Source: an uncultured Blastococcus sp.
Lineage (GTDB): Bacteria > Actinomycetota > Actinomycetes > Mycobacteriales > Geodermatophilaceae
Assembly (NCBI GenBank): GCA_902805535.1
Contig: CADCTN010000178.1
Span: forward strand, 1-33,326
Length of the DNA: 33,326 nt
Direction: 5' to 3'
The notes below the pieces were generated by a model that was not told the DNA's origin, searched no databases, and saw nothing but the letters and a program-made list of their open reading frames with translations. This document shows, piece by piece, positions 25,256 to 32,512 of the stretch (positions within the stretch are counted from its first letter, which is position 1; every line of letters starts with the position of its first letter). Made by a program: the position numbers and the translations under genes.

Positions 25256-26479
25256 GTGACCCATCTCGTAGAGGCAGACCTGCCGTCGTACCCCATGGCT
25301 CGGCAGTGTCCGTACGACCCGCCCCCAGCCATGAGCGAGCTGCGCAGCTCTCGCCCTGTGACTCGGGTGAAGATCTGGGACGGGACCAGTCCATGGCTGG
25401 TGACCCGCTACGAGGACGTGCGAGACGTCCTCGCGGACCCACGGTTCAGTGCCGACTTCCGTCACCCGGGTTACCCAGGCAGCTCGCCCGCCGTCAAGGC
25501 GAGCAGGGACGTATCCCCGTGGTTCGTGAACATCGACGACCCCGAGCACGCTCGGTACCGACGGATGCTCACCGCGGAGTTCGCAGTGAAGCGAGTCGCG
25601 GGCTACCGGCCCATGATCGAGTCCGCCGTCGAGGAGCTCCTCGACGCCATGGCCGACATGCCGCAACCGGTCGACCTGGTGCAGGCGTTCGCCCTCGCCC
25701 TGCCGTCCATCGTCGTCTGCGAGGTCATGGGCATTCCCTACGGCGACCGGGGGCTGTGGCAGGAGCACAGCCGGGTGCTCTTCGATGTCGACTCGACCCC
25801 CGAGCAGGGGGCGCACGCCGACGCCGAGCTGCGCAGCTACCTGGCACAGCAGCTGGAGGAGAAGAAGCTGAACCCCGGTGATGACCTGCTGAGCCGCTTG
25901 GCTCAGAGGTACATCGCCAACGGGGAGCTGACTCCCGTCGATGGCGCCGCCATGGCGCTGCTGCTCCTCGTCGCCGGCCACGAGACGACGGCGAACATGA
26001 TCGGAATGGGCACGATGATGCTGCTCGACCATCCCGACCAAGCGGCAGAGGTCAGGGACGGAGACGAGAAGACGGTTCAGAGCGCGGTGGAGGAGCTGCT
26101 CAGGATCCTCACCGTCGTCCACGGAGGACGCCGCAGGGTGGCGACCGAGGCAGTCGAGCTCGGCGGAGTCCAGATCCAGGCGGGCGACGGTGTCATCGCG
26201 TCGGAGCCGGCCGCCAACCGTGATCCGGAGCAGTACGACGATCCGGACGAGCTCGACATCCATCGGAGCGACAACCACCATCTGGCGTTCGGCTTCGGGG
26301 TGCATAGATGCCTGGGCCAGCCCTTGGCACGCCTCGAGCTCCAGATCGCCTATCCCGCGCTGCTCCGCCGCTTCCCGGACCTGGCGCTCGCCGTCCCGAC
26401 GGACCAGATGACCTACCGCGACTCGATGATCGTCTACGGCGTCGACGAGATTCCGGTGTCCTGGGGTGGTCGGGGATGA
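25256..26479 (+). CDS. Cytochrome P450
   Basis: I-helix LLVAGHETTANM, heme loop FGFGVHRCLGQPLARLEL; GTG start preceded by AGGAGG. Confidence 0.96.
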   Translation: MTHLVEADLPSYPMARQCPYDPPPAMSELRSSRPVTRVKIWDGTSPWLVTRYEDVRDVLADPRFSADFRHPGYPGSSPAVKASRDVSPWFVNIDDPEHARYRRMLTAEFAVKRVAGYRPMIESAVEELLDAMADMPQPVDLVQAFALALPSIVVCEVMGIPYGDRGLWQEHSRVLFDVDSTPEQGAHADAELRSYLAQQLEEKKLNPGDDLLSRLAQRYIANGELTPVDGAAMALLLLVAGHETTANMIGMGTMMLLDHPDQAAEVRDGDEKTVQSAVEELLRILTVVHGGRRRVATEAVELGGVQIQAGDGVIASEPAANRDPEQYDDPDELDIHRSDNHHLAFGFGVHRCLGQPLARLELQIAYPALLRRFPDLALAVPTDQMTYRDSMIVYGVDEIPVSWGGRG

Positions 26480-26664
26480 AGATCGCTATCGACCACGACG
26501 GCTGCATCGGGTCCGGGGAGTGTGTCCTGGCGGCGCCTGAGGTCTTCGACCAGGACGACGACGGCATCGTCACGCTCGTCGGCAGCGACGAGGTCGATGG
26601 TCATGACGAGGCGATCCGGTCCGCGGCTCACGCCTGCCCAGCGCGGATCATCTCGCTGAGCTGA
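26476..26664 (+). CDS. 3Fe-4S type ferredoxin (P450 partner)
   Basis: 62 aa, MKIAIDHDGCIGSGECVLAAPEVFDQDDDGIV...AAHACPARIISLS; ATGA overlap with the P450. Confidence 0.94.
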   Translation: MKIAIDHDGCIGSGECVLAAPEVFDQDDDGIVTLVGSDEVDGHDEAIRSAAHACPARIISLS

Positions 26665-27528
26665 TCACTCCCTCGTGATCCCGCGAGGGGGCCCCAGAGC
26701 CGCCGCCAGCAGGTCGTCCATGCTGGCGGCGGCGATGCGGGCCGCCTCCGACGCGCCCTTGGCCTCGAGCTCGGAGCTGATCACCTCCGGGCCCACGCAG
26801 GCCAGTGCGCCGATGGCGTCGAGCTCTCGGATCACGCGAACCAGGTCGAAGCTCCCGTCCCCGGGGAGGCGTCTCTCCCGGGTGTCCTCGAGCAGGGTTC
26901 CCCGTAGCTCTGCCAAGGCGTCGCTGACCTGCACGGCGAAGATCCGGTCGCCCGGAACGGCCGCGAGCGTCGCGAAGTCAGGTGTCCCGCGGAAGAAGTG
27001 CCACGTGTCGAACACCAGACCGCCGTTCACCGCAGCGGCGTCACGGACGATCCGCCACGCCTCCGCCAGAGTCGCCACGTGGGTCATGGGGATGAATTCC
27101 AGCTGGACGCGGGCTCCCAGGTCGCCCGCACGGCGAGAGACGTCGGCGAACGGCTCGGCGAGCTCGGGGATCGACCGGTCACCGAGCACGCCGATGTTGG
27201 CCATCGCGCTCAGGGCCACTGCCCCGAGCTCCTCGGCACACCGCAACGCGTCGTCGGTGGAGTATCGACTGAACGGCGAGGTGGAGGTGGCGGACACGTC
27301 GTCGTACCAGTTCATGATGGGGTCGATCACGATCTCGAGCCCCGCTCCTCGGATGCGCTTGCCCAGCTCGCGAGCGCTCCGGCCTTCGGCCGCAGCCTGC
27401 TCGACGTCGGCGGGGCCGATGCTGAGCTGGTGGTATCCGTGGTCCCGGGCCGCGACGATGCGGGGCTCGACGGCGCTGAACAGCCCCACGGTCCCGGACC
27501 AGAGCGTTCTCGTGCCGATGGGATTCAC
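26665..27528 (-). CDS. Sugar phosphate isomerase/epimerase-like TIM barrel protein
   Basis: QLEFIPMTHVATLAEAWRIV, GLVFDTWHFFRGT, IFAVQVSDA; ATGA overlap with the upstream epoxide hydrolase. Confidence 0.82.
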   Translation of the reverse strand: MNPIGTRTLWSGTVGLFSAVEPRIVAARDHGYHQLSIGPADVEQAAAEGRSARELGKRIRGAGLEIVIDPIMNWYDDVSATSTSPFSRYSTDDALRCAEELGAVALSAMANIGVLGDRSIPELAEPFADVSRRAGDLGARVQLEFIPMTHVATLAEAWRIVRDAAAVNGGLVFDTWHFFRGTPDFATLAAVPGDRIFAVQVSDALAELRGTLLEDTRERRLPGDGSFDLVRVIRELDAIGALACVGPEVISSELEAKGASEAARIAAASMDDLLAAALGPPRGITRE

Positions 27529-28712
27529 CGCGCGCCTCGGGCTTCGGTCGGGGAGTCCAGTGCGCCCTCCGCGACGAGGTCGTTGAAGAACGCGGCGATG
27601 TCCGGGGCGAGCGTCTCGGGACTCTCCACGGCAGGGAAGTGACCCCCTCGTTCCATCACGGTGTAGCGCCGGAGGTTGAAGTTCGCCTCCACCCAGGATC
27701 GTGGATACGCGCCGGTCTCCTTGGGATAGGCCGCGACGGCCGTGGGGACCGACGTGATGGGGGCGGTCGTCGGTGGCGCGACCCGCTGGCGGCCCATCGT
27801 CTCGCGGTAGAAGCGGGCTGCGGTACCGACCGAGCCGGTGAACCAGAAGATCGACAGCGTCGTGAGCAACCAGTCCCGGGGATAGGCAGAGGCAAGATCC
27901 CCGTCGTGGTCGGTCCAGTTGTGGATCTTGTCCAGCAGCCAGGCAGCCATCGCTACGGGGGAGTCGTCGAGGTAGGCGATCGTCTGGGGCCGGGTGGACT
28001 GCATGTGCAGGTAGCCGGAGCCACTCTGCGCCTGAGACTCCGCGGCTGTCTGGCGGGACGTCTCGTCCGGTGCCCAGGCAGGCCTGGTGCGGTTCGTCGG
28101 CGACAGGTCGAGCGGCACGGGCATCGTGGTATGGAGTCCCACGACGATGTCGGGGTGGTCGTGCGCCAGCCGCTCACCTATCAACGCACCCCAGTCGGTG
28201 CCGTAGACGCCGTAGCGTCGATGGCCCAGGACCTCGGTCATCAGCTCGTGGAACAGCGCGGCTGTCTCCGTCACGCCGATTCCGGTCCCGCGGAGCGGTA
28301 CCGAGAATCCTTGGCCGGGTAGGTCCGGCACGACCAGCTCGAACCCGTCGAGCCGCGGCAGAACCTCCGCGAAGTCCCAGGACGTCTGGGGCCAGCCGCC
28401 CACCAGGAGCAGCGGAAGAGCCCCGGCTCTGCGAACGTGGATGTAGTGCAGGACCTGGCCTTGCGCGATGGCTCGGAAGTGGTCCCACTCGTTCATCCGC
28501 GACTCGTGCTCTCGCCAGTCGTAGCCGCCGGCCCACTCGTCGGCCAGCTGTCTCAGCCAGTTCAGCTCCGTCCCGTACTGCCAGCTCTCGTTGCCGAGGT
28601 CGCTCGGCCAGCGAGTCCTGGACAGTCGGTGACGCAGATCGGCCACGTCCGCGTCGTCGATGCGGATCTCGAACTGCTCGACGGGCAGATGGCCCGGTCG
28701 CCTGGTCGGCAC
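27525..28712 (-). CDS. Second EHN-domain epoxide hydrolase-like protein
   Basis: FEIRIDDADVADLRHRLSRTRWPSD, LLLVGGWPQTSWDF, GTDWGALIGERLA, ERGGHFPAVESPE; GTG start with GGAGG RBS. Confidence 0.88.
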   Translation of the reverse strand: MPTRRPGHLPVEQFEIRIDDADVADLRHRLSRTRWPSDLGNESWQYGTELNWLRQLADEWAGGYDWREHESRMNEWDHFRAIAQGQVLHYIHVRRAGALPLLLVGGWPQTSWDFAEVLPRLDGFELVVPDLPGQGFSVPLRGTGIGVTETAALFHELMTEVLGHRRYGVYGTDWGALIGERLAHDHPDIVVGLHTTMPVPLDLSPTNRTRPAWAPDETSRQTAAESQAQSGSGYLHMQSTRPQTIAYLDDSPVAMAAWLLDKIHNWTDHDGDLASAYPRDWLLTTLSIFWFTGSVGTAARFYRETMGRQRVAPPTTAPITSVPTAVAAYPKETGAYPRSWVEANFNLRRYTVMERGGHFPAVESPETLAPDIAAFFNDLVAEGALDSPTEARGAR

Positions 28713-28834
28713 GGTATTTTCCTCCGATGGTCCGGGTACCGCGGCCGCTGGACAGTGCCGCGCGGGAGTGACGGACTTCGCTTCCTCGTGTGCTGCCTCT
28801 CGGCTCCTCCGGGCGCCCATCGGTGGCGCCCTGG

Positions 28835-29227
28835 CTAGGAGACCGCGACGATCGGAAGAGCCCGGTGGGACATGCGTGCCTGCTCCCAGTGAGCGGTGAG
28901 CTCCGTGGCCTGTGGAGTCATCCGGTCGGGAGTCCACAGCTGTTCGCCGAGGATCTCGACGTCGACGGACGTGACCCCTTCCACTGCCAGGCCGGCCGTG
29001 CGCAAGCTGCTCATGATCTCCACCATGTAGACGCAGACCGGGTCATCGATGACGAGGCTGACCAGGGCGTTGCCCTCGTCGTCCAGGGTGACGTCCTCGA
29101 TCATGCCGAGGTCGGTGAACGTCAGGTTGGTCCCGTTGTGGACGCTGCACGGGTCCTTGACCGTGGCCAGGCTCGCGCGCAGACGGCCGGCCACGTCCTC
29201 GTGGGTGCCCGGACGTCGGGTCGGCAT
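28835..29227 (-). CDS. DUF59/MIP18-like metal-sulfur cluster assembly factor
   Basis: LATVKDPCSVHNGTNLTFTDLGMIEDVTLDDEGNALVSLVIDDPVCVYMVEIM; ATG overlaps amidohydrolase stop. Confidence 0.75.
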   Translation of the reverse strand: MPTRRPGTHEDVAGRLRASLATVKDPCSVHNGTNLTFTDLGMIEDVTLDDEGNALVSLVIDDPVCVYMVEIMSSLRTAGLAVEGVTSVDVEILGEQLWTPDRMTPQATELTAHWEQARMSHRALPIVAVS

Positions 29228-30324
29228 CACGCCGGCACCGCAGCGCCTGCACCGTGGCCGGCGCGGACGTTGGACCAGGGCGCCTCGAGCCCAGCCGCCT
29301 GTCGCCGGCTCACGTCGTCGTCGGCGATGCGGGTGCGGAACTCGTCCGCGTCGATTCCGTGGAGAGCGAGATAGTTCAGGCCGAGGATCTTCTCCTTGAT
29401 CTCGGCGGTGAGCTCAGGACGTCCCATCTCCTCGACCAGATCTCGGGGCATCTCGAAGTCGAGGAAGGCCCGGAGCGCGAGGCTCGGGTGGCTGAGTGAG
29501 AAGCCGGAGGCGTAGAAGATGCGGTCCTGTGCCCCCGCGCCCAGCAGTACGCCCATGAACTCGGCGAAGCGCCGTGGCTGCAGTGTCAGGATGGCGAACG
29601 ACGTCTCCAGGTTGAACACGCAGTTGGGGTGGGCCGAGGCGAGGAACGCGGTGCTCTCGACGAATGCCATTCCCGAGTGCACGATCTCGAATCTCATGTC
29701 GGGGAACATCGCGGCGGCGGCTGGGACGTCGTCCACCCCGTACGGCTGTGAACGGACCGGCCCGATGGGGATGGCCTTGTGGGAGGCGACGACGCTGATC
29801 CCACGCGCGAGAGCGCGCTCGATCATGGGGTAGGCGACCTCCTCGTCGTCGAGCGGGTTGGCAACAGTGCGTCGATCGATGAATCGTGCGGCGTAGAGCT
29901 TGAGACCTGAGACGCCGGCCTCTGCCAGCCGGTCGACCTCCTCCTCGATCTGCTGCGGGCTGTCGAAGGACCAGGGGTCGATGGCGCCGTAGGCGATGAC
30001 GCGCCCGGGGTGCTTCGCCAGCAGCTCGTATCCCTTGTGGTTCGCGGAGTGACCATCTCGGAAGAAGTCGTAGATGGGAGTTCCGTGATAGCCGATGAGG
30101 TCGACCCCCGTCTCGTAGAACAGGGCGTCGGAGATGTGATCGGCCTGCCAGTCCTGGCTGAATTCGCCTTCGGTCAGCCGCAACTCCGGGTTGTCCTTGG
30201 TGAAGCGCTCGTGGAAGCGATAGGAGCCCTGGACGATCCTCGCCGAGTCCGGCAGGACGAGATTCTCGGGAGTCCAGTTGTAGGCGTGAGCTGTCGCGTC
30301 GGCGACGATCATCCCGTTGATCAT
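29227..30324 (-). CDS. Amidohydrolase family protein (amidohydrolase_2/ACMSD-like)
   Basis: MIVADATAHAYNWTPENLV, GVSGLKLYAARF, VVASHKA, FEIVHSGMAFVES, FNLETSFAIL, RIFYASGFS; RBS GAGGAG. Confidence 0.85.
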   Translation of the reverse strand: MINGMIVADATAHAYNWTPENLVLPDSARIVQGSYRFHERFTKDNPELRLTEGEFSQDWQADHISDALFYETGVDLIGYHGTPIYDFFRDGHSANHKGYELLAKHPGRVIAYGAIDPWSFDSPQQIEEEVDRLAEAGVSGLKLYAARFIDRRTVANPLDDEEVAYPMIERALARGISVVASHKAIPIGPVRSQPYGVDDVPAAAAMFPDMRFEIVHSGMAFVESTAFLASAHPNCVFNLETSFAILTLQPRRFAEFMGVLLGAGAQDRIFYASGFSLSHPSLALRAFLDFEMPRDLVEEMGRPELTAEIKEKILGLNYLALHGIDADEFRTRIADDDVSRRQAAGLEAPWSNVRAGHGAGAAVPA

Positions 30325-30403
30325 GAGTTTCTCCTCGTGCCGGGCCCAAGGCGCGTGAGCGCCTCGGTCGGACGGAGCACCGGGCGCTTTTGTCTACCGA
30401 ACG

Positions 30404-30418
30404 TACCGCCAAGCGGTA
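30404..30418. promoter_or_regulatory. TetR-like operator palindrome TACCGC-CAA-GCGGTA
   Basis: Perfect 6-bp arms in the divergent amidohydrolase / dehydrogenase intergenic region. Confidence 0.5.
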
Positions 30419-30568
30419 ACCTAGTCTAGCCTGCAGAACAGTAGGCGTCAGGGACCCGTTCGCTGGCGGGTGCGGAGCGCGCCTGAGCGAGTTCTCACAT
30501 GGTGCCACCCGGGCCTCATCCGGGAACCGGCGAAGTGCGGGCACGCAGACGACGTGAGGTGGGACGTC

Positions 30569-31414
30569 ATGAGAGCTGGAGTCATCGGACTCGGCCAGAT
30601 CGGCAGCGGGGTGGCACTCTGCCTCGCGCGAGAAGGCCTTCTCGCGGGAGTGTTCGACGTGCGCAGCGACGCAGCCGAGCAGCTGGACGCCGTACCCGCC
30701 ATGGCCGGCTCGCCCGCCGAGGTCGCCGCCGCGTGCGACGTCGTCATCGTCTCGGTCGTCGATGCAGCTCAGACCATCGACGTCCTGAGCGGGCCCGAGG
30801 GCGTGCTGTCCGCGGTGGGCGAGGGGGCGAGCATCGTGCTGGTCGCGACCGTCTCGCTCGACCAGCTGGACCGGATCCGGGCGCTGACCAGTGCTGCCGG
30901 CGTATCGCTCGTCGACTGCGGGGTCGTCGGCGGGCTGGCCGCCGCTCAGAAGGGGCTGATCTGCCTGGTCGGCGCGACCGATGCCGAGCTCGCGCGGGTG
31001 CGCCCGGTGCTCGACGGGTTCGCCAGGTCTGTCGAACACGTCGGCGGCCCAGGGATGGGCATGGCGGCGAAGATCACCCGCAACGCGATCCTGCACCTCT
31101 GTCTCATGGCGGGCTACGAGGGCGCCGCGCTGGCAAGAGCCGCTGGACTGGATGTGGAGCGCCTGGCGCGGATCGTCGACAGCAGCGCCGACACCGTCGT
31201 CGGCCCTCTTCACTTCATGACGCTGCCGGACCCGACGTCGACCTCCGAGGAGACGTCGCGCCGTGCGGGTCTGCAGGCGGTCATGGGCAAGGACATCGAC
31301 GCAGCGCTCGAGCTTGCCCGCTCCCACGATCTGTCCTTGCCGGCCCTGGAACGCGTCCGCGGCCTTCTGCCGCAGGTCGTCGGGTTTCCCCTGGAAGCGC
31401 CGGCCGGGCGATGA
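30569..31414 (+). CDS. NAD(P)-dependent beta-hydroxyacid dehydrogenase (6-phosphogluconate dehydrogenase-like fold)
   Basis: MRAGVIGLGQIGSGVALCLAREGL, VSLVDCGVVGG, GGPGMGMAAKITRNAI, LQAVMGKDIDAALELA. Confidence 0.88.
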   Translation: MRAGVIGLGQIGSGVALCLAREGLLAGVFDVRSDAAEQLDAVPAMAGSPAEVAAACDVVIVSVVDAAQTIDVLSGPEGVLSAVGEGASIVLVATVSLDQLDRIRALTSAAGVSLVDCGVVGGLAAAQKGLICLVGATDAELARVRPVLDGFARSVEHVGGPGMGMAAKITRNAILHLCLMAGYEGAALARAAGLDVERLARIVDSSADTVVGPLHFMTLPDPTSTSEETSRRAGLQAVMGKDIDAALELARSHDLSLPALERVRGLLPQVVGFPLEAPAGR

Positions 31415-31456
31415 ACGAGTGGACGGCGGTCGGCGCCGACCTCGAGCGGTGCCTCC

Positions 31457-31477
31457 CAGAATACGATTCTGCAGAAT
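31457..31477. promoter_or_regulatory. Operator-like triple half-site CAGAAT-ACG-ATTCTG-CAGAAT
   Basis: 15-bp palindrome CAGAAT-N3-ATTCTG overlapping a 12-bp palindrome ATTCTGCAGAAT, next to TATAGT (possible -10). Confidence 0.5.
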
Positions 31478-31561
31478 GGGTTATAGTGTGAGCCACGGTG
31501 GGCATGCTCACGATGCCCCTCCCGCCTGGGGCCGTCCAGAAGTGGCACGAAGGGCAGTGCG

Positions 31562-32512
31562 GTGGTGACCTCGACGACTCGGCTGAGATCCCTCCTCGCA
31601 CAGCCGGGCCTGGTGGTGGCCGGTTGCTTCGACGCATTGTCGGCCCGCATGGCGGAGGTGGCGGGATTCGAAGCGGCGTACGTCAGTGGCTTCGCCGTCG
31701 AAGCCAGTCAGCTGGGGAGTCCGGACGTCGGGGTCATCACCCGTACGGAGATGGCGACGCATGCCGGCCGCATCGCATCCGCCGTGGACATCCCACTGAT
31801 CTGCGACGTCGACACGGGCTACGGAGACGTCCTCAACGTGGCACGCACGATCAGGGAGTTCGAGCGTGCCGGCGTAGCGGCTGTTCAGATCGAGGACCAG
31901 CCTGAGCCCAAGAGGTGCCCGCTGGTCGAGGACCGAACGGTCCTGCCACTCGATCAGGCTCTCCGGCGCCTGGGGGCAGCGCTGGAAGCGCGCACCGATC
32001 CGGACTTCTTCATCATCGCCCGTACCGACGCCGACGAGCTCTCCTTCGATGATGCTGTGACGCGCGCACGCGCCTACGTGACGGCTGGGGCCGACGCCGT
32101 GATGTCGCCGCTGTCCGGACTCGTCGACGGAGTGCCGTTCCGCCGCCTGGCCCCCGAGGACCAGATGGAGTGGCACCGCCGGTTCTGCGCCGAGGTCGGC
32201 GGACCCGTCTTCGGGTTGTCCATCCCGGCGACCTGTACCGCGACCGACATGTTCGCCGCGGGGTATCACGCGATGATCCTGCCCACGCTGAGCTTCCGGG
32301 CCGCCGCCATCGCCATGATGGCCTCGCTGCGCGAGGCGCGGGTGGACGGGACGGCCACCGAGTACTTCGCGAGACAGCCGGACGAGGAGCAGGCGGTAGG
32401 CCTCGGCCTCCTCAGAATGCTGGGCCTCGAGGCCGACCTGGAGCTGAGACGCCGGTTCGGATCCGATCCGCGTGTGCACCCGAAAGGAAGTCAGCCATGG
32501 GAAGCACGATGA
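31562..32512 (+). CDS. Isocitrate lyase / PEP mutase family protein (2-methylisocitrate or dimethylmalate lyase-like)
   Basis: GCFDALSARMAEVAGFEAAYVSGFAVEAS, LICDVDTGYGDVLNVARTIREFERAGVAAVQIEDQPEPKRCPL, IIARTDA. Confidence 0.9.
   Translation: MVTSTTRLRSLLAQPGLVVAGCFDALSARMAEVAGFEAAYVSGFAVEASQLGSPDVGVITRTEMATHAGRIASAVDIPLICDVDTGYGDVLNVARTIREFERAGVAAVQIEDQPEPKRCPLVEDRTVLPLDQALRRLGAALEARTDPDFFIIARTDADELSFDDAVTRARAYVTAGADAVMSPLSGLVDGVPFRRLAPEDQMEWHRRFCAEVGGPVFGLSIPATCTATDMFAAGYHAMILPTLSFRAAAIAMMASLREARVDGTATEYFARQPDEEQAVGLGLLRMLGLEADLELRRRFGSDPRVHPKGSQPWEAR

Noticed and set aside
29414-31327. 637-aa minus-strand ORF across the amidohydrolase and dehydrogenase
   Set aside because: Spans two well-supported genes in the wrong frame and the intergenic operator region; no domain support.
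31411-31491. 26-codon ORF MNEWTAVGADLERCLPEYDSAEWVIV overlapping the dehydrogenase stop by ATGA
   Set aside because: Too short for homology and it runs through the operator-like palindromes; could be a leader peptide or decayed gene but there is no independent support.
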